Shown here piece after piece: positions 25,964 to 34,487 of a stretch of 64,000 nucleotides of DNA (position 1 is the first letter of the stretch; each line of letters begins with the position of its first letter). This DNA is from JAIBBG01 sp040381475 (GTDB lineage: Bacteria; Bacteroidota; Bacteroidia; Flavobacteriales_D; Sanyastnellaceae), in assembly GCA_040381475.1 (NCBI GenBank), contig JBEIHH010000001.1, forward strand, positions 81,167 through 145,166, given 5' to 3'. The notes under the pieces were generated by a model. That model did not search any database, had not been told where the DNA came from, and worked only from the letters and a program-made list of their open reading frames with translations. A program made the translations under genes and the position numbers.

Positions 25964-28900
25964 ATGGCTGCCAAAAACCTAAATAGGATATTTGTTGTCC
26001 TTGGTGTTTTTCTTTTTACTCCAGTGCTGAATGCTCAGGATCTGCCTGAATTCAACATGTCGGACACGACGATCACTGAATGCTACGGTATTCTTTACGA
26101 CAGCGGTGGTCCCGGTGCCTCTTATGGCCCCAACGAAAATACAGTTACGGTCATCAATACCGGCGGAGTCCTGACGCTCACGTTTTTCGGAACTTTCGCT
26201 TTTGAAAACAATCTGGATTCTCTTTATATCTACGATGGAACTAACACAGCAGCTCCTCTGATAGGCGGATACACCGGCCAGACCATGCCACCTGTTCTTA
26301 CAGCCAACAGTGGGGCTGTTACGGTAGTTCTCACTTCGGATAACAACGTTTCAGCAGCAGGCTTTTCATTTGAATGGGAAAGTACCCAACCAGTGCCCAT
26401 CCCACCGATTATCTCTGTGAATAGTATCCCGAGTTGCAATGCATCGCAACTGAATATTAATTTTTCTACACCCGTTCAGTGTTCTTGGCTAAGCACTGCT
26501 GTTTTCACAGTTTCAGCCAACGGACAGAATATTCCTGTTAACAGTGTGCAGCAAAACTGTGCAGGTGGTCAGACTGCATTGGTAACATTGGTCCTGGGAC
26601 AGCCTTTTACCTATAACTGCAATTTCCTTGTCAATATGGTTATTCAGATACCAGATGACTGCGGGTTCTTACATGAATTCACCATCGGAACTTCTTTTGT
26701 ATTCCAGAATTGTGGTATCAACGCAACAGTAGTGGCTGACTCACCCAATGTTTGTCCGGGAGGCTGCACGAATATTGAAGTCGATGTTGCTGGCTGTTTT
26801 ACATACACTTATTCATGGTCAAATGGACTTCCCCCGAATGCCGGTCCTCACAACGTTTGCCCGACGACTTCGACTGTTTATTCCGTAACCATCAATGAAC
26901 TTGAAACAGGTAATTCAACTGTGAAGACCATTGCTATCGGTATCGTGAATGTTGACATTGTGACGCCTGAACAAACCCTTTGCCAGTCTGCTCCGAATTT
27001 GACCCTCGTGGCTGGAACTATTGGCACCTGGTCCGGTCCGGGTGTAGTGAACGGCACCAATCAATTCAATCCGGATTTGGCCGGAGGTGGAGTACACACC
27101 ATTACCTTCAACGCAAACAGCTGCACCGATTCTTTTGACTTGACGGTTATTCCAATTTCAACAGAGGGTGTTACTGCGGCGTGTCCGGGAAGCGCTCCTT
27201 TCCAGCTAAATGCATCACCAACCGGAGGAACTTGGACCGGCGACAACACCACACCAGAAGGAATTTTTGATCCATTAGCTGCGGGCACTTACACTGCTGA
27301 ATATGCCGTAAATGGTTGTACTGATCAGCTTACTATCAATGTCGATAATATTCTCGGACCATTTACACTTGATCCGATATGTCAATCTATCTGGTATGAT
27401 ACCATTGCTTTTTCGCCTTTCGGCGGAAGCTGGTCAGGTGAAGGAATTGTCAATTCGTTCCTTGGTGTTTTTGCCCCCTCACAAGCCACCCCGGGTCCGT
27501 TGCAGTTAACATATACAATTAACGGGTGTGATCAGATATACGACGTCTTCGTTAAGGAAGTCAATGTTGATTCATTCGCTGAACTTTGTCCTGATGAAGA
27601 ACCTCAGGTGCTCGACAGCACTCCTCTTCCTGCTGGTGGTGTTTGGTCAAGCCCGGATGGTGCTATGCTCAATACTGGCACTGGACTTTTTAATCCTGCG
27701 GTTATTCCGAGTGATACTTACACCTACATAACTTATTTCGCACCCAACGGATGTGTTGATACGCTTTATGTTTATGTCATTGCAACAGACATCGAAACCT
27801 CGGAACTTGCTTTTTGTGTAAATGATCCGGCAGCAGCTCTTGACTCAATACTCACCGGAGAGATCGTGCCGGACAATGGTATCTGGTCGGGTCCGGGTGT
27901 GACCGGAAATATTACACTGGGCTTTAATTTTAATCCCGCATCTGCAGGACTTGGTACCCATTTCATTTATTACACTGTGAATACTTGTCCTGATTCTATC
28001 GAAGTGACTGTTTTTCCTCCTGGTCTGCCCGATACACCATTCAGTTTTTGCTCAACCGATGATCCGGTTGAATTGGTTCCAGGACTGGTTGCCGGTGGAA
28101 CATGGAGCGGATCAGGTATTGTTGATGCAGAAACCGGCATTTTTGATCCGGCTCTAGCCGACGATGGTACTTTTTATGTTTTGTGGACTAACCCCGCCGG
28201 ATGTAATGACAGCATACTGATAACAGTTGAAACTTATGAAGAGCCTTCCATTACGGGTATCAATGCAGAATATTGTCTGCAAAGTATGGACGTGTCCTTT
28301 CAGACGAGCCCTGCCGGTGGTCTTCTCATAGGTTCGCTGGCAAGTCAGTTGTTCAATCCTATAAACCTTGGAGCTGGTAACTATCAAGTCATTTACAGAA
28401 TAACTCCTGATGTTTGTCCGCAGTTGGAGGACACAGTGAACTTTGTAATTCATCCCGCACTCTCATTAACTCCCCTGGTTGCTTCTGCAAATCCTATTTG
28501 TCCTGATCAGGCAGTTACCTTGACAACCACTGCCTCAGGCGGAAATCCTAATAATCCTGTCACTTATGCATGGAGCAACGGTGGAATTTCATTGCCGACA
28601 AATACTTCAACGCCCGGACAGTCTGCAACAATCTCTGTGACTATCAACGATGGTTGCTCAGATCCCGTGACGGTATCTGCAGATATTGCGGTTTTCGAGG
28701 AATATATTGTTACGCCTTTGACATCTGATTCCCTTTGTTTGGGTGAATTAGGTTTCGCAACACTTGATTTGTTTCCACCGGGTAATTATGAAATAACATG
28801 GAATGGTTTTTTTGATCCCGACAATTTCATTGAGGCATTAGCTGGCACAACCTACAACGTAGAGGTTACCGATGCGAATGGCTGTGAGCAGGATACCGTA

Positions 28901-29458
28901 ATTGTAGTGCCTGTATTTGCTCCGGTTATTGCCGGATTCGCAACGACTCCGAACGTAGCCTGTATTCCATTTGAAGACATGGGCAATGTCATTTTTACTG
29001 ATCAGTCGGCGAATGGTGTATCAGGTACATGGGACTTTGGAAATGGAATAACGCTGCCATACAGTCCGGGTCAAAGTTTGATTCAGGCTTATCCTGGTCC
29101 GGGTGAATACACGGTCACTTTGAATATTGTCAATTCAGGCGGATGTCCTGATGATGTTTCCAAAATTGTTTGCATACAGCCCTCGGATCCGATTTTCATC
29201 CCGGATATTTTTTCACCGAATGGTGACGGCAGAAATGATACGCTCTTCGTTCGTGGCTTGTTTGTGAGTAAAATGGATTTTCGGGTTTACAACAGATGGG
29301 GAGAAGAAGTATTTGTATCTGAGAATCCTGGCAAAGGGTGGGATGGACAACAGCGCGGACAACCAGCTTCAACAGGAAGCTATTTCTATACACTTAAGGC
29401 GACTGTTTTTGGCAATGAAAAGATTGAGAAAAACGGTGAAATCATTTTGGTGAGATAA
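25964..29458 (+). CDS. giant T9SS type B (gliding-associated) surface protein with CUB-like and PKD domains
   Basis: 1164 aa from the ATG at 25964, with a signal peptide ending near NAQ. Residues about 30-145 form a CUB-like domain (TVTVINTGGVLTLTF...YDGTNTAAP). Then come around eight repeats of about 75-90 residues built on (G)GTWSGxGIV / FDPxxAGxGTY / NGCxD. A PKD domain lies near residues 990-1060 (GTWDFGNGITLPY). The C-terminal 85 residues are the gliding-associated, type B sorting domain: IPDIFSPNGDGRNDTLFVRG, then YNRWGEEVF and GWDGQQRGQPASTGSYFY. Such proteins are exported by T9SS and usually need a PorP/SprF partner, encoded next. Confidence 0.9.
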   Translation: MAAKNLNRIFVVLGVFLFTPVLNAQDLPEFNMSDTTITECYGILYDSGGPGASYGPNENTVTVINTGGVLTLTFFGTFAFENNLDSLYIYDGTNTAAPLIGGYTGQTMPPVLTANSGAVTVVLTSDNNVSAAGFSFEWESTQPVPIPPIISVNSIPSCNASQLNINFSTPVQCSWLSTAVFTVSANGQNIPVNSVQQNCAGGQTALVTLVLGQPFTYNCNFLVNMVIQIPDDCGFLHEFTIGTSFVFQNCGINATVVADSPNVCPGGCTNIEVDVAGCFTYTYSWSNGLPPNAGPHNVCPTTSTVYSVTINELETGNSTVKTIAIGIVNVDIVTPEQTLCQSAPNLTLVAGTIGTWSGPGVVNGTNQFNPDLAGGGVHTITFNANSCTDSFDLTVIPISTEGVTAACPGSAPFQLNASPTGGTWTGDNTTPEGIFDPLAAGTYTAEYAVNGCTDQLTINVDNILGPFTLDPICQSIWYDTIAFSPFGGSWSGEGIVNSFLGVFAPSQATPGPLQLTYTINGCDQIYDVFVKEVNVDSFAELCPDEEPQVLDSTPLPAGGVWSSPDGAMLNTGTGLFNPAVIPSDTYTYITYFAPNGCVDTLYVYVIATDIETSELAFCVNDPAAALDSILTGEIVPDNGIWSGPGVTGNITLGFNFNPASAGLGTHFIYYTVNTCPDSIEVTVFPPGLPDTPFSFCSTDDPVELVPGLVAGGTWSGSGIVDAETGIFDPALADDGTFYVLWTNPAGCNDSILITVETYEEPSITGINAEYCLQSMDVSFQTSPAGGLLIGSLASQLFNPINLGAGNYQVIYRITPDVCPQLEDTVNFVIHPALSLTPLVASANPICPDQAVTLTTTASGGNPNNPVTYAWSNGGISLPTNTSTPGQSATISVTINDGCSDPVTVSADIAVFEEYIVTPLTSDSLCLGELGFATLDLFPPGNYEITWNGFFDPDNFIEALAGTTYNVEVTDANGCEQDTVIVVPVFAPVIAGFATTPNVACIPFEDMGNVIFTDQSANGVSGTWDFGNGITLPYSPGQSLIQAYPGPGEYTVTLNIVNSGGCPDDVSKIVCIQPSDPIFIPDIFSPNGDGRNDTLFVRGLFVSKMDFRVYNRWGEEVFVSENPGKGWDGQQRGQPASTGSYFYTLKATVFGNEKIEKNGEIILVR

Positions 29459-29462
29459 AAAC

Positions 29463-30467
29463 ATGAAAAGATTTTATAGACTGATATTGAGTTTGGGCCT
29501 GGCGATATCGCTCACCGAGAGTTTCTCTCAGGACATTCACTTTTCGCAATTTCCAAATGTCATGGTGCTTTATAACCCGGCATTCAACGGACAATTCGAG
29601 CAAATGATGAAAGGAACATTGTTGCATCGCCGACAATGGAGAGGCATAGGAGAGGGCTACACGACCAGCGGATTTGATGCCCAGTACAAGTTGCTCAGCC
29701 TTTATGGCGATAATTATCTGGGATTCGGGTTACTCGTCCTTCAGGACAATGCAGGCTTTGCGAGTTTGAAAACTTTCAGTGTTAAAGGATCTGTGGCCTA
29801 CCATTTGATTGCGGGCAAGAATGATATGTTATCGGCAGGAGGCACTATAGGTTATGAGCAGCGTTCAATGAATTTCGATGGTTTAGCCTGGGACTCACAG
29901 TACAATGGTGTGAACTACGATCCAACTCTGGATGATAAAGAAAGAATAATTGCTGTCAAACGGGGTGTTGTGGATGTGGGTGCCGGTATCAACTGGAGGC
30001 ATAAAGGAAAGAACAGGGTATCGCTTGGCTATGGCATTTTTCACGCAGGTCAGCAACGCACAATGGTTGCTCGCGGCGACGACAGGCTTCGGCTGCGCAG
30101 CGCATTCAACTTCTCTCTGATCAAGAGATACGAGCATATTGATATGAAATATGATGTGCTGGTTCAAAGACAATCAGGCGCAATGGAGATATTACTCGGC
30201 TTGACCAGCGACTACAGACTCGGCGATGATTCGCGCTATACCAATGTCAAGACCTCAAGTGTTATCAGGGTAGGAGCCTTTTATCGTTTGCGCGATGCCA
30301 TACATCCTTACATCGGATTTGATTACAAACGTTTTGCGGGAATATCAATCGGGTATGATATTAGAATGCGCAAAATGCCCACTATATCTTCAAGACCCGG
30401 AGGAATAGAAGTAACACTCTCTTATCTCGGATTGCCCAACCGGAGAAGAATGAAAGTGGTGCATTAA
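29463..30467 (+). CDS. PorP/SprF-family type IX secretion membrane protein
   Basis: 334 aa outer-membrane beta-barrel with a signal peptide ending near SFS. The family motif QDIHFSQFPNVMVLYNPAF is right after the signal, and RRQWRGIG and the final barrel strands (HPYIGFDYKRFAGISIGYD) follow. PorP/SprF proteins are dedicated partners of type B T9SS cargo. Four bp separate it from the giant adhesin-like gene, so the pair is almost certainly a secretion unit. Confidence 0.92.
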   Translation: MKRFYRLILSLGLAISLTESFSQDIHFSQFPNVMVLYNPAFNGQFEQMMKGTLLHRRQWRGIGEGYTTSGFDAQYKLLSLYGDNYLGFGLLVLQDNAGFASLKTFSVKGSVAYHLIAGKNDMLSAGGTIGYEQRSMNFDGLAWDSQYNGVNYDPTLDDKERIIAVKRGVVDVGAGINWRHKGKNRVSLGYGIFHAGQQRTMVARGDDRLRLRSAFNFSLIKRYEHIDMKYDVLVQRQSGAMEILLGLTSDYRLGDDSRYTNVKTSSVIRVGAFYRLRDAIHPYIGFDYKRFAGISIGYDIRMRKMPTISSRPGGIEVTLSYLGLPNRRRMKVVH

Positions 30468-30561
30468 GCAATCATCTTTCCAATGTCAATAATTTTCATG
30501 CGGCACCTTCGTGGCACCCCAGGATGTGATTTCTTTCGCAGAAATCATTATATCACTGCCC

Positions 30562-31869
30562 ATGGCATCTTTTGAAATTATTGGTGGAAAAAAATTAAGT
30601 GGAGATGTAATTCCGCAGGGAGCAAAGAACGAAGCACTTCAAATTGTTTCTGCTGTTTTACTTACTTCAGAAAAGGTTACCATTTCGAATATACCGAATA
30701 TTCGCGATGTTATGAAGTTGATAGAACTTCTTCAGGCGATGGGCGTTCACGTCACCAAAATTGATCAGAACACATATTCATTTGAAGCCAAAAATGTGAA
30801 CCTTGAATATCTCCTTACAGAAGATTTCAAGAAAAAGGGCGGAGCATTGAGGGGCTCAATTATGATTATCGGCCCCCTCTTGGCGCGCTTTGGTGTTGCA
30901 TACATACCTGAACCGGGGGGAGACAAAATCGGACGCAGACCAGTGGACACTCACCTTCGCGGTTTTGAAAATCTAGGCGCAACCTTCGAACACATGAAGG
31001 AAGAGAGATTTTACAAGATCAATGCGAAGAATCTGCGTGGCACTTATATGGTGCTAGATGAAGCTTCTGTTACAGGAACTGCGAATGTGCTTATGGCTGC
31101 TTCTCTCGCTAAAGGCGAAACAACGATTTACAACGCAGCATGTGAACCTTATCTGCAGCAATTATGCAAGATGATTGTCCGAATGGGCGGCAAGATCGAT
31201 GGTATCGGGTCCAATAAGCTGATCATTCAGGGTGTAGATCAATTGGGAGGCTGTGAGCACAGGATGCTTCCAGATATGATTGAAATAGGAAGCTTCATCG
31301 GCCTGGCCGCCACCACGCAATCCGAAATTACAATACGCAACTGCGCTATATCGGAGCTTGGTGTAATTCCTTCCGTATTCAGGAAAATGGGTATAGAAAT
31401 GGAATTCAGAGGTGATGACATATATCTGCCGGCGCAGGAATCCTACAAGATTCAAAGTTTGATCGATGGTTCTATTCTTACCATCAGAGATGGTATCTGG
31501 CCGGCCTTTACTCCTGACCTTATTTCAGTTGCTTTGGTCACTGCCACTCAGGCAAAAGGAAGTGTGCTGATTCACCAATGGATGTTCGAAAGCAGGTTAT
31601 TCTTTGTCGACAACCTCATCGATATGGGTGCAAAAATTATTTTGTGTGATCCGCACCGTGCCGTTGTTATTGGCAGTAACCGTGAGACGAGGTTGCGTGG
31701 TATCACCATGTCATCGCCGGATATCAGAGCCGGTGTGTCGATGTTAATTGCGGCGCTTGCTGCCAACGGAAAGAGCACCATTCACAACATCGAACAAATT
31801 GACCGGGGTTATCAGGATATCGAAAACAGACTCAAGGCAATAGGCGCTGACATCAGGAGAATTGAATAG
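30562..31869 (+). CDS. murA: UDP-N-acetylglucosamine 1-carboxyvinyltransferase, Asp variant
   Basis: First committed step of peptidoglycan synthesis: adds enolpyruvate to UDP-GlcNAc. 435 aa from the ATG at 30562 (an in-frame GTG at 30511 adds 17 non-homologous residues). Motifs include GGKKLSGDVIPQGAKNEAL (Lys-Asn at the UDP site) and the flexible loop PGGDKIGRRPVDTH. In E. coli the loop reads PGGCTIGARPVD with catalytic, fosfomycin-binding Cys115; here the residue is Asp121 (codon 30922-30924). Cys-to-Asp enzymes stay active but resist fosfomycin. Everything else looks intact. Confidence 0.95.
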   Translation: MASFEIIGGKKLSGDVIPQGAKNEALQIVSAVLLTSEKVTISNIPNIRDVMKLIELLQAMGVHVTKIDQNTYSFEAKNVNLEYLLTEDFKKKGGALRGSIMIIGPLLARFGVAYIPEPGGDKIGRRPVDTHLRGFENLGATFEHMKEERFYKINAKNLRGTYMVLDEASVTGTANVLMAASLAKGETTIYNAACEPYLQQLCKMIVRMGGKIDGIGSNKLIIQGVDQLGGCEHRMLPDMIEIGSFIGLAATTQSEITIRNCAISELGVIPSVFRKMGIEMEFRGDDIYLPAQESYKIQSLIDGSILTIRDGIWPAFTPDLISVALVTATQAKGSVLIHQWMFESRLFFVDNLIDMGAKIILCDPHRAVVIGSNRETRLRGITMSSPDIRAGVSMLIAALAANGKSTIHNIEQIDRGYQDIENRLKAIGADIRRIE

Positions 31870-31954
31870 AAGTCCTATCGTTCTTTTTTTTTGGCAGAAT
31901 GTTTGCCTGAAGTCTTTTCGTAATCTTTAATTTTACTTCGCAAAACATAACAAC

Positions 31955-32524
31955 ATGATCAGACGAATCCTCACCATATCTCTGGCTGCAGCAATGGTCG
32001 CCGGAATTTATGGTTTTACAGTTAACGAAAACTCTTCAAAGGCCAGGAAAATGGCTGAAATGCCTGTGAAAATCGGTACAAACATTGGCGATGAAGCGCC
32101 TGAAATTGATATGGCAGGTGTTGATGGCAAAAACATCAAATTGTCATCTCTGCGTGGTAAGCTGGTGTTGATTGATTTCTGGGCTTCCTGGTGTGGCCCT
32201 TGCCGCAGAGAGAACCCCAATGTGGTTGGAGCTTATGATAAATACAACAAGGCCAAGTTTAAAACGGCCAAGGGGTTTGATATTTTTTCTGTTTCGCTGG
32301 ATCAGAATAAGGACGCATGGACTGCGGCTATCCAAAAGGACGGACTTACTTGGAAAAATCATGTCAGCGACCTGAAAGGCTGGCAGAATGGCGCTGCCGC
32401 TGTTTACGGTGTTGGTAGTATCCCAATGAGTTTTCTGGTTGATGAGAAAGGTATCATTGTAGCCAAGAATCTGCGCGGTCTTGAGCTCCATAAGCAACTC
32501 GACCTGCATGTGAAGAGCTTGTAA
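31955..32524 (+). CDS. TlpA/ResA-like exported thioredoxin
   Basis: 189 aa. N-terminal signal or anchor (residues 1-22), then a thioredoxin fold with DFWASWCGPCRRENP (CGPC redox site, Cys at about 75 and 78), the Glu two residues after Arg-Arg typical of TlpA, and cis-Pro in GVGSIPMSFLVDE. Acts as a periplasmic thiol-disulfide reductase. The product GIYGFTVNENSSKARK before the domain is a linker. A TACATTTG promoter for the next operon lies 20 bp after it. Confidence 0.9.
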   Translation: MIRRILTISLAAAMVAGIYGFTVNENSSKARKMAEMPVKIGTNIGDEAPEIDMAGVDGKNIKLSSLRGKLVLIDFWASWCGPCRRENPNVVGAYDKYNKAKFKTAKGFDIFSVSLDQNKDAWTAAIQKDGLTWKNHVSDLKGWQNGAAAVYGVGSIPMSFLVDEKGIIVAKNLRGLELHKQLDLHVKSL

Positions 32525-32544
32525 TTATTTCGACATAAAGAACC

Positions 32545-32552
32545 TACATTTG
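32545..32552 (+). promoter_or_regulatory. -7 element TACATTTG upstream of grpE-dnaJ
   Basis: Exact TAnnTTTG consensus. It would start transcription near 32557, inside the 5' arm of the C6/G6 hairpin that follows, so the grpE message would begin with that hairpin. Confidence 0.6.
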
Positions 32553-32553
32553 C

Positions 32554-32580
32554 ACCCCCCGAAACTTTTGGGGGGTTTTT
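32554..32580 (+). terminator. C6/G6 hairpin with T run between tlpA and grpE
   Basis: CCCCCC (32555-32560) pairs with GGGGGG (32570-32575), 9-nt loop, followed by seven T. It looks like the tlpA terminator, yet the only consensus promoter for grpE lies just upstream of it. Confidence 0.75.
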
Positions 32581-32618
32581 TTATTGAATTATCTGCCAGA
32601 TTGACCCATTCAGAACAC

Positions 32619-33245
32619 ATGGCAAAAAACTTGAAGACTAGGATCCGGAACATTTTCGCAAACATGAATACCGAAGAAAAAAGAGTAGAAGAAACTACCG
32701 AAGAACAGAATACGAATGCCGAACAAGCACTACCCGATAATCACAACCCGGATATTGGTGCTCATGAGGATCCCGCGCAAAGCCATTCACCAGCATCGGA
32801 ATTGGAAAAATGGCAGATAGAGGCAGCCGACTGGAAAGACAAATACCTCCGGTTGTATGCTGAATTCGACAATTTCAGAAAACGCAGCATGAAGGAAAGG
32901 GTTGACCTGCTGTCAACAGCTTCGGCAGACGTTATTCGCGAAATGTTGCCTGTGATTGATGATTTCGACAGAGCGGTCAGAGCCAATGAAACTGCGGTAG
33001 ACCTTGATGCTGTCAAAGAAGGATTTGTATTGATCCATTCCAAACTGTATAAAAAACTGGAATCGAAAGGCCTGAGGCCGGTTGAAGCAACGGGTAAGCT
33101 GTTTGATACAGACTTTCACGAGGCGATTACTCAAATTCCTGCTCCTTCTCCGGATATGGTAGGTAAGGTGGTAGATGAACTTGAAAAAGGTTATTTGTTA
33201 CATGAAAAGGTGATACGTTTTTCAAAAGTTGTTATTGGTCAATAA
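32619..33245 (+). CDS. grpE: nucleotide exchange factor GrpE
   Basis: Releases ADP from DnaK. 208 aa from the first ATG after the likely transcription start; an ATG at 32664 giving 193 aa is equally plausible. The acidic, disordered N-terminus (to about residue 70) is followed by the long coiled-coil (KWQIEAADWKDKYLRLYAEF) and the beta-domain with LFDTDFHEAI and KVVDELEKGYLLHEKVIRFSKVVI, which ends the family pattern. dnaJ follows after 11 bp. Confidence 0.94.
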   Translation: MAKNLKTRIRNIFANMNTEEKRVEETTEEQNTNAEQALPDNHNPDIGAHEDPAQSHSPASELEKWQIEAADWKDKYLRLYAEFDNFRKRSMKERVDLLSTASADVIREMLPVIDDFDRAVRANETAVDLDAVKEGFVLIHSKLYKKLESKGLRPVEATGKLFDTDFHEAITQIPAPSPDMVGKVVDELEKGYLLHEKVIRFSKVVIGQ

Positions 33246-33256
33246 GAAAGTATTTC

Positions 33257-34372
33257 ATGGCAAAAAGGGATTATTACGATATTTTGGGTGTAGCGAAGAA
33301 CGCATCAGAGGCTGAAATCAAAAAGGCCTACAGACAGCTTGCATTGAAATACCATCCAGATAAAAACCCGGGGAATAGCGAGGCTGAGGAGAAGTTCAAA
33401 GAAGCGGCTGACGCATACGGAGTCCTTAGTGATGCTCAGAAACGCGCTCAATACGATCAGTTTGGTCATGCAGGCATGGGTGGTGGCGGCGGATATGGCG
33501 GCCAGCACATGAATATGGACGATATTTTCTCCCAGTTCGGCGACATTTTCGGTAACGCCTTCGGTGGAGGATATGGCGGCAATGGAGGCGGCGGAGGTCA
33601 GCGTCGGGTGAAAGGATCTAATCTTCGCATCAAGGTGAAGCTGACATTGGAGGAAATTGCGCTAGGAACAACCAAAAAAATCAAGGTGTTCAAACTTGTG
33701 AATGCAGCTGATGTGACTTTTGATACATGTTCAACCTGCAACGGAATGGGGCAGGTAAGGCGCGTAACGAATACCATTTTGGGTCAGATGGCAACAACCT
33801 CAACATGTCCGAAATGTCATGGTGCCGGGAAGTCCATCAAGAACAAACCCAAAGATGCCGACGAGAATGGCCAGAAGCGATCTGAAGAATTAATCGAAAT
33901 CAACATCCCTGCCGGCGTTGGTGACGGCATGACACTAAATGTTGCCGGTAAAGGCAATGCTGGTCCATATGGCGGTGTACCTGGAGACTTGCTCGTTCAA
34001 ATAGAAGAAGAGGAGCATCCCGATTTGAAAAGAGATGGCATTAATTTATACTACGATTTATATATCAATTTTGCAGATGCTGCGCTCGGATGCACGACTG
34101 AGGTGCCCCTTGTCAAAGGTCGCGCTCAGATAAAAATAGATGCAGGCACTCAGAGTGGAAAAATTCTGCGCCTGAAGGGAAAGGGTATCAAAGAGGTGAA
34201 TGGGTATGGTCAGGGAGATTTGCTGGTAAACATCAACGTCTGGACACCACAAAAGCTCAATGATGAAGAGAAAAATCTTTTGGAAAAGTTCAGAAGCTCA
34301 TCGAATTTCAAACCGAGCCCAACCACCAAAGACAAAAGCTTTTTTCAGAAGGTGAAGGAAATGTTTCAGTGA
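33257..34372 (+). CDS. dnaJ: chaperone DnaJ with half of the zinc domain
   Basis: 371 aa co-chaperone that delivers substrates to DnaK. J domain at 1-70 with HPD at 33-35, Gly-rich linker at 72-115, then the central and C-terminal beta domains. E. coli DnaJ has four CXXCXGXG motifs forming two zinc sites (motifs 1+4 and 2+3). Here only CSTCNGMG (Cys 158, 161) and CPKCHGAG (Cys 184, 187) remain, equivalent to motifs 2 and 3; motif 1 has become LVNAADVTF and motif 4 KPKDADENGQ. So zinc centre II is kept and centre I is lost. The pairing makes sequencing error unlikely. I recall similar domains in other Bacteroidota DnaJ. Confidence 0.95.
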   Translation: MAKRDYYDILGVAKNASEAEIKKAYRQLALKYHPDKNPGNSEAEEKFKEAADAYGVLSDAQKRAQYDQFGHAGMGGGGGYGGQHMNMDDIFSQFGDIFGNAFGGGYGGNGGGGGQRRVKGSNLRIKVKLTLEEIALGTTKKIKVFKLVNAADVTFDTCSTCNGMGQVRRVTNTILGQMATTSTCPKCHGAGKSIKNKPKDADENGQKRSEELIEINIPAGVGDGMTLNVAGKGNAGPYGGVPGDLLVQIEEEEHPDLKRDGINLYYDLYINFADAALGCTTEVPLVKGRAQIKIDAGTQSGKILRLKGKGIKEVNGYGQGDLLVNINVWTPQKLNDEEKNLLEKFRSSSNFKPSPTTKDKSFFQKVKEMFQ

Positions 34373-34382
34373 TCGTGGCCTG

Positions 34383-34411
34383 AATGCGGCAATAAGTGCT
34401 GCATTTTTTTC
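34383..34411 (+). terminator. terminator of grpE-dnaJ
   Basis: AATGCGGC / GCTGCATT stem (34383-34390 with 34398-34405, one G-T), 7-nt loop, followed by seven T. Confidence 0.75.
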
Positions 34412-34487
34412 ACAGCATATCGACCTATGCTGCTGGAGACAGTAATAATCGAAACGCTCTCTTCAAGAACGTAAAATGCGATGCGGA

